From the NCBI GenBank assembly GCA_964560775.1, contig CAZLNH010000002.1, positions 1 to 13,527 on the forward strand: DNA of 13,527 nucleotides, given 5' to 3'. This DNA comes from Woeseia sp964560775. GTDB taxonomy: Bacteria; Pseudomonadota; Gammaproteobacteria; Steroidobacterales; Woeseiaceae. The number at the start of each line of letters is the position of its first letter. The stretch's first letter is position 1. Below are positions 7,075-13,527 of this stretch, in pieces. Under the pieces are notes generated by a model that was not told where the DNA came from, did not search any database, and worked only from the letters and a program-made list of their open reading frames with translations. The translations under genes were made by a program, and so were the position numbers.

Positions 7075-8136
7075 CTAGCCGATTGTGTCCCTGAAAAGCC
7101 GCAGCCAGTTCAGGCCCAGCAGTTTCTCGAGATCGCCGTCACGCCAGCCGCGATTCTCGAGCACGCGTACGACATTGCGAAAACGATCCGGTGTATCGAG
7201 ATCCGGGATCCAGGGCGGCCAGCGCACCTCGTAACTTGGCTTGAAGGATTCAAGCCGGGGTTCGTACCAGTTTTCCCGCGTGGCCCAGGGGGCGATACCC
7301 TGCGGCGGGAAGTCGGTCGACAGCGCAACGTGGTCGACGCCCGCTACCGAGACTGCATGCTCGATGTGGTCGGCATAGTGCTCGATGGTCGTATCGCCAC
7401 CGGGATCACCGCCGATAAAGTAGCCCAGCGCCGCGATGCCGATCACGCCGCCATTGTCGGCACATGCGCGTATCTGTTCGTCCGTTTTTGCACGTGGATG
7501 ATCGCTGCGCAGCGCCTCGCACATCGTGTGCGTGATAGCGACCGGCTTGTCGGAAAATGCTATTCCGTCCAACGTCGTTTGCCGGCCGCAGTGTGACAGG
7601 TCAACCATGATGCCGATGGCATTCATACGAGCAACAACCTCGATGCCGAATTCGGACAGTCCGGCGTTGGTACGCTCGAGGCAACCGTCACCGACAAGGT
7701 TCCGGTAGTTGTACGTCAGCTGGAAACTGCGCATCCCCAACGCGTATAGCGCGTCGATGTTGTCGAGATCGCCCTCGAGCATCGTCGAATCCTGGAAGTT
7801 CATCAGGACAGCAGTCTTGCGATCCGCCTGTGCGCGTTCGAAATCGGCTGCTGACAGGGCAATCAGCAGGCGACCGGCATGCTCTTTTGCACGGGCCCGC
7901 CACGCAGCCAGTTCGTCGATAGCCGTTTGCAGGTCGCGTCGCGACAGACTTTCGACAATACCGGAGTACCGCGCCTGTTTGAGGGCCGCGAATTCAGCGT
8001 CACCCCACTCGCGGCCATAGGACAGCGCATCGATGACGAGTGCATGGTCGTAGACGTCGTCGGCCGCCGCACGGGCAAAATCCGGTATCGCCGCAATGGC
8101 GGCCACCAGGCCGATGGCCTCACGCCGCGTCGTCAT
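7075..8136 (-). CDS. Exported M19 (membrane dipeptidase)-like protein with altered metal site
   Basis: This is a 353-residue protein. The start at 8136 gives MTTRREAIGLVAAIAAIPDFARAAA, a twin-arginine-like signal with cleavage near residue 24; the 31 codons upstream have no signal character. The TIM-barrel amidohydrolase fold of peptidase M19 is recognisable: GDLDNIDALYALGMRSFQLTYNY (122-144), VDLSHCGRQT (178-187), AITHTMCEALRSDHPRAKTDE (200-220) and VALSTDFP (270-277). His182, His203, Arg215 and Asp275 correspond to His198, His219, Arg230 and Asp288 of human renal dipeptidase. The HxD pair of the N-terminal VIDGHND motif is replaced (VIDALSY, 34-40), and the bridging Glu125 is Gln115 here (NFQDS). 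M19 enzymes cleave dipeptides with two zinc ions; this one probably binds at most one metal, so activity is uncertain. I recall that related bacterial sequences share this pattern, which argues for a real subfamily. No Shine-Dalgarno is evident. Confidence 0.83.
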   Translation of the reverse strand: MTTRREAIGLVAAIAAIPDFARAAADDVYDHALVIDALSYGREWGDAEFAALKQARYSGIVESLSRRDLQTAIDELAAWRARAKEHAGRLLIALSAADFERAQADRKTAVLMNFQDSTMLEGDLDNIDALYALGMRSFQLTYNYRNLVGDGCLERTNAGLSEFGIEVVARMNAIGIMVDLSHCGRQTTLDGIAFSDKPVAITHTMCEALRSDHPRAKTDEQIRACADNGGVIGIAALGYFIGGDPGGDTTIEHYADHIEHAVSVAGVDHVALSTDFPPQGIAPWATRENWYEPRLESFKPSYEVRWPPWIPDLDTPDRFRNVVRVLENRGWRDGDLEKLLGLNWLRLFRDTIG

Positions 8137-8240
8137 CGGCCGCGCTGTGGCCCGGACCCGGTGCCCGCACCGTGATTGGCAACCGGTACTACCGCGCGGC
8201 CTGATGCCGCACGCGGGCCTCCTGCCCAATACCGCATTCG

Positions 8241-9485
8241 TCAGCGGCTCGTAACTCGAAGCACGACGCGGCGGTTCTCCGCCTTGCCGTCAGCCGTGTT
8301 GTTGTCGGCAATGGGTTGTGCTTCCCCGTAGCCACGCACCGTCATGCGGTTCATGTCGACACCGCGCGATGCAAGATAGTCACGCACTGTTCTTGCGCGG
8401 CGTTCCGACAGGCCCTCGTTGTAGGCGGCCGCGCCATCGCTGTCGGTATGGCCGGCAACTTCGACATTGATCGTCGGGTTCCTGACCAGCGTCGCGGCCG
8501 CATCGTCCAGCACCTGCTCGGCGCCAGTCAGTAATCGATCCGAGTTGGACTCGAAATTGACGCCTTGCAGACGGATTTCTTCCTTGATCTCACAACCGGC
8601 CACGTCAACTTGCACGCCCGCTGTGGTATTCGGGCAGCGGTCGAGGCGGTCGACGACGCCGTCGCGGTCGCCGTCAAGTTCGCAACCGCTCGCATCGACC
8701 TCGGCGCCGCGCACCGTGCCCGGGCAGTTATCCAGATCGTCCGGTACGCCGTCCCCGTCACCGTCGAGCTCACAGCCGCGCGCGTTGACTCGCGCACCGC
8801 CTCGGGTATTCGGGCATTCATCAAGCGAATCGGCAATGCCGTCACGGTCACTGTCGAGTTCACAGCCGTACTCATCGACTGGCGTACCAATTGGCGTGTT
8901 CGCACAGCGGTCCACCGCGTCCTCGACACCGTCATTGTCGCTATCGACAAAGCGGGTCCGCTGCTCACCGAACGGGATCTGCAGCCCAAGGCTGAATATG
9001 TCATCGCCAAGCGACGGCGACAGGACATCATCAACGCGATGCCGGTACTCGGCTCGCAACGCAACGTCGCTGGAGCCGAAAATGTCAGCCAGGAATCCGG
9101 CGCCTGCCGAATACATGCCGCCGTCTTCTTTGGGCAATCCGGCCAGGTCGGTTTCCATGTAGCCCATGCCGGCAAATAAATACGGACTGAATCGTCCCTC
9201 ACGGTTCATGACAAGTTGCAGGTCCACGCCGACACCGAACTGGTCCTGTTCCATCGGGCCATCGAGGCTGGCCGCCTGTGCAAATGCCTCGAGGTTCCAG
9301 TTGCGATGCAGCGCGGCGCCAAAACCGAGCTGGGCGCCGAAATCGTCGTCGACTCCGCGCTGTGGGTCGTCGTCGATAAAAATCACGAGCGGCGAGAAGT
9401 ACCCCTGGCCCGGCTCAGCATCGGCCTGTGCCTGCGCGCTCATCATCAGCAACGTCAATGTCGCGAGACTAAGCAGTGATCTCAT
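8241..9485 (-). CDS. OmpA family outer-membrane protein with four thrombospondin type 3 repeats
   Basis: This is a 414-residue protein. The ATG at 9483-9485 is chosen because GGAGA (9491-9495) lies 5 bases upstream; an in-frame TTG four codons earlier overlaps it. The signal peptide ends near residue 21 (AQAQA/DAE). Residues 28-173 alternate aromatic and polar residues as in a small beta-barrel. Residues 181-300 are four exact 30-residue repeats with a D-x-D-x-D-G calcium-binding start and cysteines at repeat positions 14 and 28 (C194/C208, C224/C238, C254/C268, C284/C298). Residues 308-412 are the OmpA C-terminal domain that binds peptidoglycan diaminopimelate, with the expected Asp348 (HTDSD) and Arg363 (SERRA). 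The protein should link the outer membrane to the cell wall. It follows the lipoprotein gene on the same strand, with 150 bases between. Confidence 0.93.
   Translation of the reverse strand: MRSLLSLATLTLLMMSAQAQADAEPGQGYFSPLVIFIDDDPQRGVDDDFGAQLGFGAALHRNWNLEAFAQAASLDGPMEQDQFGVGVDLQLVMNREGRFSPYLFAGMGYMETDLAGLPKEDGGMYSAGAGFLADIFGSSDVALRAEYRHRVDDVLSPSLGDDIFSLGLQIPFGEQRTRFVDSDNDGVEDAVDRCANTPIGTPVDEYGCELDSDRDGIADSLDECPNTRGGARVNARGCELDGDGDGVPDDLDNCPGTVRGAEVDASGCELDGDRDGVVDRLDRCPNTTAGVQVDVAGCEIKEEIRLQGVNFESNSDRLLTGAEQVLDDAAATLVRNPTINVEVAGHTDSDGAAAYNEGLSERRARTVRDYLASRGVDMNRMTVRGYGEAQPIADNNTADGKAENRRVVLRVTSR
8586..8945 (-). repeat. Four in-frame 90-base repeats encoding thrombospondin type 3 units
   Basis: This region within the OmpA gene encodes residues 181-300. 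Each 90-base unit encodes D-[SG]-D-x-D-G at its start, then C at position 14 and G-C-E at 27-29. The units have diverged in DNA but keep exact length, so selection on spacing is likely. Confidence 0.9.
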
Positions 9486-9490
9486 GGGAA

Positions 9491-9495
9491 TCTCC
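9491..9495 (-). promoter_or_regulatory. Ribosome binding site of the OmpA family gene
   Basis: On the minus strand this reads GGAGA, five bases before the ATG at 9485. It decides the start over the upstream in-frame TTG. Confidence 0.6.
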
Positions 9496-9497
9496 AA

Positions 9498-9650
9498 TAT
9501 GGCACACCGTGCTTGAGCGCCACGATGCGACCGTAATCATTCCTGGTACTTTATCAGGGTTGTGTACGCGCGGCCGACGGAAATGCAGTCATTCCTGCGA
9601 ACTGTCGGCATATGGCGACACCCGGCCGGGAGATTGTACGGCACGTGGTC
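9498..9650. other. Intergenic gap between the lipoprotein and OmpA genes
   Basis: About 150 bases without a gene. It must hold the OmpA 5' leader. TAAAGT on the minus strand near 9550 resembles a -10 box, but I find no matching -35 box. I see no clear terminator, no RNA gene and no copy of the dispersed palindromic repeat. Confidence 0.5.
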
Positions 9651-10412
9651 TTATTCAGGTTCGGTAAAATTTACCTCTGACAGGAACAGCTCATCCGGCA
9701 AGTCGGGGTTGAGTGTCACGCTGGTCAGAATGACGGTTTGCACGGCATCATCCCTGTCGGGCGGACGCTTTTCCGAGCGGAAGCTGAACCAGCGACCCTC
9801 GACGACACGGTAGTCGGAGAAGTGGGTGACGTACGCCTGCTCTACTGGATCAGTGTCTGGATGCAGGCTGCTGATTTCGCGTTTTTGCGCCAGGTGCCCG
9901 GTATCGGCGTCAATATAGAATCGTTCAACGAAGCCGTCGGGGGATGTGCTCTCGATAACATGAAAACGCATCTCTCCGACGTCTTCTATGCTGATGTAGC
10001 GCAGGTCGTAGCCGAGCGCCGGGCGCTCGTGCAACCCAAACAGGTTGCCGACAATGCCGCGTTTGACGGCGGCCTCACCGGCAGCACTCATTGCAACCGG
10101 TTGATCAGTGCCCCCGGGCCATTGCCACCCGTTGCGGCCGTTAAAACCTTCACTGAATACGCGAATGTCATCACTGTAGACATCGATGCGCATGCGGCCA
10201 TCGCGGCTGGCACTGTACCGGGCGACTAATACGAACGGCGGCTCTTTAATGGCGAGATCGATTTGCAGCGTCTCAACACTCTCAATCGCAGCGCGCCCCC
10301 CCTGCGCGGCCGCATGCTGGTCGAGTACCTGTTGCAATGTGTGCGGGGATCCGGGTCCGGCCGCGCAACCTTGCAGCAGCACAAAGATGAGAATGGCGAA
10401 AAGAGCGCGCAT
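9651..10412 (-). CDS. Predicted outer-membrane lipoprotein, LolA/LolB-fold-like
   Basis: This is a 253-residue protein. The start at 10412 gives a lipoprotein signal, MRALFAILIFVLLQGCAAG, with lipobox LQGC and lipid-bearing Cys16; the 20 codons before it carry no signal. Alanine at +2 favours sorting to the outer membrane. The mature part begins with a helix of the type seen in outer-membrane lipoprotein-sorting-like proteins (VLDQHAAAQGGRAAIESVETL, residues 29-49). Alternating strands follow, with phrases such as RMRIDVYSDDIRVFSEGFNGRNGWQW and FVERFYIDADTGHLAQKREI, as in LolA/LolB-fold and similar lipid-handling proteins. Substrate and partner are unknown, and it is not LolA or LolB itself on this evidence. 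A 16-base palindrome and a GATAAT -10-like box lie upstream. It could be co-transcribed with the OmpA gene downstream. Confidence 0.78.
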   Translation of the reverse strand: MRALFAILIFVLLQGCAAGPGSPHTLQQVLDQHAAAQGGRAAIESVETLQIDLAIKEPPFVLVARYSASRDGRMRIDVYSDDIRVFSEGFNGRNGWQWPGGTDQPVAMSAAGEAAVKRGIVGNLFGLHERPALGYDLRYISIEDVGEMRFHVIESTSPDGFVERFYIDADTGHLAQKREISSLHPDTDPVEQAYVTHFSDYRVVEGRWFSFRSEKRPPDRDDAVQTVILTSVTLNPDLPDELFLSEVNFTEPE

Positions 10413-10439
10413 AGGTGGTAGCCTTTTCCGGGATGATGC

Positions 10440-10445
10440 ATTATC
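10440..10445 (-). promoter_or_regulatory. Candidate -10 box of the lipoprotein gene
   Basis: GATAAT on the minus strand lies 27 bases before the lipoprotein start. The position expected for the -35 box, 17 bases further upstream, falls on the edge of the 16-base palindrome (GTTACC at 10463-10468), which is a poor -35 match. This is consistent with, but does not prove, regulator control. Confidence 0.35.
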
Positions 10446-10463
10446 GGCAGGAATCGTCGCACG

Positions 10464-10479
10464 GTAACGCAAGCGTTAC
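10464..10479. promoter_or_regulatory. 16-base perfect palindrome, candidate operator of the lipoprotein gene
   Basis: GTAACGC and GCGTTAC form a perfect inverted repeat with a 2-base centre, 52 bases upstream of the lipoprotein start and overlapping the expected -35 region. The half-site size suits a dimeric helix-turn-helix regulator. No regulator gene is nearby, and I cannot name the family. Confidence 0.4.
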
Positions 10480-10507
10480 ACAATCCGGCATAGCGGTGTG
10501 CTGTGCA

Positions 10508-10541
10508 AGGTCGCCACGTCGCTGCGCTCCTCGCGATGACA
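10508..10541 (+). repeat. Palindromic intergenic repeat, right half only (copy E)
   Basis: The 34 bases match the right arm of copies A and D (GGTCGCCACGTCGCTGCG onward to CTCGCGATGAC). The left arm is absent, so this is a truncated copy. It lies 6 bases beyond the stop codon of the Rieske oxygenase gene on the minus strand. Confidence 0.85.
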
Positions 10542-10546
10542 GGTGG

Positions 10547-11638
10547 TTATTTCTGCACGGCATCGTTGCCGAGCCGGGCAGCAACATACTCGCGGATGTC
10601 GAGGCTCAGGTCTTCCATCGGCGCATAGTAGCCGTGCACGAAGGGCCGGGCGTGCATGCCGCGCTGCACACGCTCGCAGATAGTCCAGTCCTGCTTGTTG
10701 ACGATGTGCCAGAAATCACCGGCATCGGAAGGATCGAAATCATCAGCTGCCATGGCATCGGGATGAAACAGCAGCCGGCAGTCGATCAGCGTTTTATCGG
10801 GCCCCTGCGGCCAGACTATGAACGCGGCGGCGTGGTCCATAGACAGGCTCAGCATCAGGTTCGGGTACACCAGTTCGCCGAAATGGCGCTCGCGTTCGGC
10901 ATCGTTCAGGCCCGGGAAAGGCCGGCGCGTCGTCGTGCCGCTCATCGTGAAGGTGTTGGTGCCGGCTCGTTGCGCAATCCCCTCTTCCCAGATCAATCCC
11001 TGGCCGCCGTTGGCGCGGAACGCCGGCACGAGGTTGCAGAGTTCGGGATGCACACCGCCGCAGTGATAACACTCATTGTAGTTTTCGAGGATCACTTTCC
11101 AGTTCGCGTTGACGGTGTAGGTATGGCGCCAGCCGCAGACGAGCTCGTGCAGCGGATACCGGGCAACCCGTGCCGGAATGGGGCCAAGCGTATCGAGCAG
11201 CGATGTGTCGCCCTTGTCCAGCCGGACAAACAGGAAGCCACCCCATTCGTCGACGTCGATCGGGTGCAGGCTGTATTGCGACCGGTCAACGTCGACGTGC
11301 GGCGCGTGCTTGAGTTCGCCATCCAGCTGGTACGTCCATGAATGGTACGGACATCGGATTTGCTTGCGGAAGCGGCCGGCGTCCTGTGTCTCGTCCTCGG
11401 AATCAACCAGCTGACAGCCGCGGTGCCGGCAGACATTGTAAAAGGCACGAACGACACGGTCGTCGCCTCTCACCAGCAGCAGGTGCTGGCCGGCCAGCGT
11501 CAGCGAACGATATGAGCCAGGTTCCGGCAGCTCTTCGGCGCGTGCGACGCAGGTCCATTCACGGTGAAAAATATTGCGTCGCTCACGATCGAACCACAGC
11601 GGTTCGAGGTAAAGATCGCGATGCAGGGTGGTTTCCAT
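10547..11638 (-). CDS. Rieske non-heme iron oxygenase, catalytic (alpha) subunit type
   Basis: This is a 363-residue cytoplasmic protein. The start at 11638 (METTLHRDLYLEPLWFDRER) matches the family N-terminus; the frame runs upstream to 11824 but would cross the divergent gene. The Rieske [2Fe-2S] motif is C70-x-H72 with C96-x2-H99. The mononuclear iron site is in ENYNECYHCGGVHPEL (185-200): His192 and His197, with Asp317 a likely third ligand and Glu189 at the position of the bridging acid. The NECYH wording with Glu resembles choline monooxygenase, glycine-betaine oxygenase (GbcA) and carnitine oxygenase (CntA) relatives, rather than classical naphthalene dioxygenase. These enzymes use O2 and electrons from a reductase to hydroxylate or demethylate substrates. 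No reductase or small subunit is in the window. The substrate cannot be assigned. It is divergent from the flavoprotein gene. Confidence 0.9.
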   Translation of the reverse strand: METTLHRDLYLEPLWFDRERRNIFHREWTCVARAEELPEPGSYRSLTLAGQHLLLVRGDDRVVRAFYNVCRHRGCQLVDSEDETQDAGRFRKQIRCPYHSWTYQLDGELKHAPHVDVDRSQYSLHPIDVDEWGGFLFVRLDKGDTSLLDTLGPIPARVARYPLHELVCGWRHTYTVNANWKVILENYNECYHCGGVHPELCNLVPAFRANGGQGLIWEEGIAQRAGTNTFTMSGTTTRRPFPGLNDAERERHFGELVYPNLMLSLSMDHAAAFIVWPQGPDKTLIDCRLLFHPDAMAADDFDPSDAGDFWHIVNKQDWTICERVQRGMHARPFVHGYYAPMEDLSLDIREYVAARLGNDAVQK

Positions 11639-11671
11639 AATCAGACAGGTGCGCGGGATTAATTCACGCAG

Positions 11672-11680
11672 ATTATCACA
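11672..11680 (-). promoter_or_regulatory. Extended -10 promoter candidate of the Rieske oxygenase gene
   Basis: On the minus strand this reads TGTGATAAT, an extended -10 (TGn-GATAAT), 33 bases before the start codon. The expected -35 position has no good match, as is usual when an extended -10 is present. It sits in the 146-base divergent gap, which otherwise shows no repeat copy. Confidence 0.3.
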
Positions 11681-11784
11681 GAGGACCGAGGCCTGGCGGC
11701 AGCGGTGTTCCACATCATGGCACCTGCTGTAGACCAACATCCGAGCCTTTACGCTATGCTTCTTCGCCACAGTCCGGCTGAGCA

Positions 11785-13404
11785 ATGAGTACCGCCGTGC
11801 CACAACGTGAACACTACGATGCAATCGTCATCGGCGCGGGCCATAACGGGCTGACGACGGCTGCCTACCTGGCCGACTCGGGGATGCGGACGCTCGTGCT
11901 CGAACGGCGCGACGTCGTCGGCGGCTGTGCGGTGACTGAAGTCATCGACGCCGAACGCGCCCCCGGCTGCCGTGTATCAACTGCGTCCTATATTGCGAGC
12001 ATGCTGCGGCCGGAAGTCATCCGTGACCTGAAACTGGCGGAGTACGGCTTGCGGATGGTGGCCTGCGAACCGGGCGTGCAGACCGTCATGCCGGACGGCC
12101 AGGTCATTTCGTGGTGGTCCGACCGCGAGCGCATGCGGGCGCATCTCGCGGCAATTGCGCCGGGCGATGTCGAGCGGTTTTTTGCCGTCGATGACGAACT
12201 GCGGCGCCTTGCGACCTATTTGCAGCCGTTCTTTCTCAAGGCGCCGCCGGACCCTGACCGGCGCGGGCTCGGCCGTTTGCTCGAAATGTACCGGGCCGGC
12301 CGTTCGTTTCGCGGCATTGCCGGCGGCGATGTTGCCTCCCTGCTTCGATTCCTGACCGGTTCGCTGGGCGACTTTCTCGACGCACAATTCGAGTCCGACG
12401 CCGTCAAGCGCCTGATCCTGTCGAACAGCCTGTACGGCAAGCACGGCGGACCGTACCAGCCCGGTACGGCGATGGGATTACTGTTCCACCTGCTGAGTGG
12501 CGGCGCCGAGGAAAAGCAGGGTTTTGCCGGTCACGTCATCGGCGGCATGGGTGCCATTACCGATGCGATGGCCAGCGCGTGCCGCGCGCGCGGCGTCGAG
12601 ATCCGCACTGGCTGCCCGGTGCGGTCCATTACGCAGCAGAACTCGCGCGCCACGGGCGTGACTCTCGAAGACGACACCGCGTTATACGCACCATGCGTCG
12701 TATCGAACGCGGACCCGCGCCACACTTTCCTGAACCTGCTGCGTGCCGACGAACTGCCCGAGGCATTTCGGCGTGATGTTGCCGGCATCAAGATGAACGG
12801 TCCGTGTGCAAAGGTGAACTTTGTGCTGCGCGAGGAACCGCATGTTCCCGGAATGCCGTCATCTCACAGTGCCGCCGAGCGATCGTTATTCACCCTGGCA
12901 CCATCGCTTGCCGAAGCGGAAGACAGCTACTACCAGGCGATGCGCGGCGAAATTCCGGAGCAGTTGTGGGTCGACTGCGTAGTCGCATCGAATGTTGACT
13001 CGTCACTGGTCCAGGATGGCCGCCATGTCATGACGTGCTTCGTGCAATTCCTGCCGTACCGGCTGCGGGATTCAGACTGGCCGGCGGAACGCGAGCGGCT
13101 CGGCGACCGCGTGACTGAGATCATAGGGCGTTACGCGCCGAATGTGCCCGGCGCAGTCATTGCGCGCCGGGTACTGTCGCCCTTTGATTTGGAACAGACC
13201 TTCGGCATAACCGAGGGCAACATTTTCCACGGCGACATCAATCTCGGGCAGCTGTCGTTCATGCGGCCGGTGCCCGGCTGGGCGCAATATCGCACGCCAG
13301 TCGATGGCCTGTACCTGTGTGGCGCCGGCACGCACCCGGGCGGTGGCGTGACCGGTGCGCCGGGGTACAACGCGGCAAGACGGATACTCGCGGACCGGCG
13401 CTGA
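11785..13404 (+). CDS. PYROXD2/CrtI-type FAD-dependent oxidoreductase (phytoene desaturase family)
   Basis: This is a 539-residue protein. The N-terminal Rossmann motif is VIGAGHNGLTTAAYLA (15-30) with GxGxxG at 17-22 and Glu40 (VLERR) for the FAD ribose, followed by VVGGCAVTE. The C-terminal FAD motif is DGLYLCGAGTHPGGGVTGAP (507-526) followed by GYNAA. SNADPRHTFLNLL in the middle is typical of this family. Length and wording match the PYROXD2-like branch of the phytoene desaturase superfamily, found in many bacteria and in mitochondria, rather than carotenoid-pathway CrtI. No crtB, crtE or other carotenoid gene is present, so a carotenoid role is not supported. The reaction is unknown. It is divergent from the Rieske oxygenase gene with 146 bases between, so the two may share regulation. 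The ATG has no obvious Shine-Dalgarno sequence. A repeat copy follows the stop. Confidence 0.9.
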   Translation: MSTAVPQREHYDAIVIGAGHNGLTTAAYLADSGMRTLVLERRDVVGGCAVTEVIDAERAPGCRVSTASYIASMLRPEVIRDLKLAEYGLRMVACEPGVQTVMPDGQVISWWSDRERMRAHLAAIAPGDVERFFAVDDELRRLATYLQPFFLKAPPDPDRRGLGRLLEMYRAGRSFRGIAGGDVASLLRFLTGSLGDFLDAQFESDAVKRLILSNSLYGKHGGPYQPGTAMGLLFHLLSGGAEEKQGFAGHVIGGMGAITDAMASACRARGVEIRTGCPVRSITQQNSRATGVTLEDDTALYAPCVVSNADPRHTFLNLLRADELPEAFRRDVAGIKMNGPCAKVNFVLREEPHVPGMPSSHSAAERSLFTLAPSLAEAEDSYYQAMRGEIPEQLWVDCVVASNVDSSLVQDGRHVMTCFVQFLPYRLRDSDWPAERERLGDRVTEIIGRYAPNVPGAVIARRVLSPFDLEQTFGITEGNIFHGDINLGQLSFMRPVPGWAQYRTPVDGLYLCGAGTHPGGGVTGAPGYNAARRILADRR

Positions 13405-13420
13405 GGGCAACCGCCGCATC

Positions 13421-13527
13421 GTCTCGAGCCCGAAGGACGCCGTCATCGCGAGCCCGCAGGGCGTGGCGATCTCGTACAGTTTGGCACCCTGCCAGCCGTA
13501 CGAGGTCGCCACGCCGCTTCGCGGCTC
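13421..13527 (+). repeat. Palindromic intergenic repeat, copy F, preceded by a degenerate half-unit and cut by the window edge
   Basis: Bases 13421-13441 resemble a decayed, shortened left-arm unit (CTCGAGCCCGAAGGACGCC). A fuller copy starts at 13442 and runs off the right edge. Its left side hairpin is GCCC-GCA-GGGC, its inner stem GTGGCGATCTCGTAC pairs with GTACGAGGTCGCCAC (14 pairs and one G-T), and its right side hairpin is GCCGC-TTC-GCGGC. It starts 16 bases after the flavoprotein stop. Confidence 0.83.

Noticed and set aside
8467..9202. Long open frames on both strands over the OmpA gene (231, 224 and 204 residues)
   Set aside because: They are shadows of the GC-rich repetitive OmpA coding sequence, rich in Ser, Arg and Thr with no recognisable domain.
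11639..11824. N-terminal extension of the Rieske oxygenase
   Set aside because: It would overlap the divergent flavoprotein gene and cover the shared promoter region; the family N-terminus starts at 11638.
11785..13404. Carotenoid phytoene desaturase in a crt cluster
   Set aside because: The sequence is of the PYROXD2-like branch and no crtB, crtE or crtY gene is nearby.

Overview
This high-GC window reads as chromosomal DNA from a gammaproteobacterium. The evidence is a ttcA gene of typical form, a Bax-type glucosaminidase, an OmpA protein with thrombospondin type 3 repeats, a lipoprotein with a Lol-type signal, and a dispersed palindromic intergenic repeat. I cannot fix family or genus. 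There are 13 protein genes, 12 complete and one cut by the left edge, packed with short gaps. I see no rRNA, tRNA, CRISPR array, transposase, integrase or phage gene.

Layout. 1-1102 (+): the 3' part of a BNR/Asp-box beta-propeller gene overlaps by 4 bases a gene for a MoaD/ThiS-type ubiquitin-like protein ending in Gly-Gly. 1218-1814 (-): a LysE/RhtB amino-acid exporter. 1815-2188: an AT-rich patch, then a tandem array and one full copy of the palindromic repeat. 2189-4888 (-): a likely operon of Bax-like glucosaminidase, secreted polysaccharide deacetylase and family-4-like uracil-DNA glycosylase. 5038-5940 (+): a pirin with its own sigma70-like promoter. 6107-6958 (+): ttcA. 7075-8136 (-): an exported M19 dipeptidase-like protein lacking several usual metal ligands. 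8241-9485 (-): OmpA with four exact 30-residue calcium-binding-type repeats. 9651-10412 (-): a LolA/LolB-fold-like lipoprotein. 10547-11638 (-) and 11785-13404 (+): a divergent pair made of a Rieske non-heme iron oxygenase and a PYROXD2/CrtI-type flavoprotein.

How the genes fit together. The glucosaminidase, deacetylase, OmpA, lipoprotein and M19-like protein are all envelope or periplasmic proteins. TtcA and the glycosylase are cytoplasmic tRNA-modification and DNA-repair enzymes, both with cysteine sets suited to an Fe-S cluster. The Rieske/flavoprotein pair looks like a small oxidative module whose substrate cannot be read from sequence.

The most notable structural signal is the intergenic repeat: six loci, each just downstream of a gene's stop codon, all in the same orientation on the + strand regardless of gene direction. 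Full copies can fold into an outer stem, an inner stem and side hairpins, with paired changes between copies. The most notable gene-level signals are the BNR/MoaD-like overlapping pair and the ligand-depleted M19-like protein. I found no defence, secretion or biosynthetic gene cluster.
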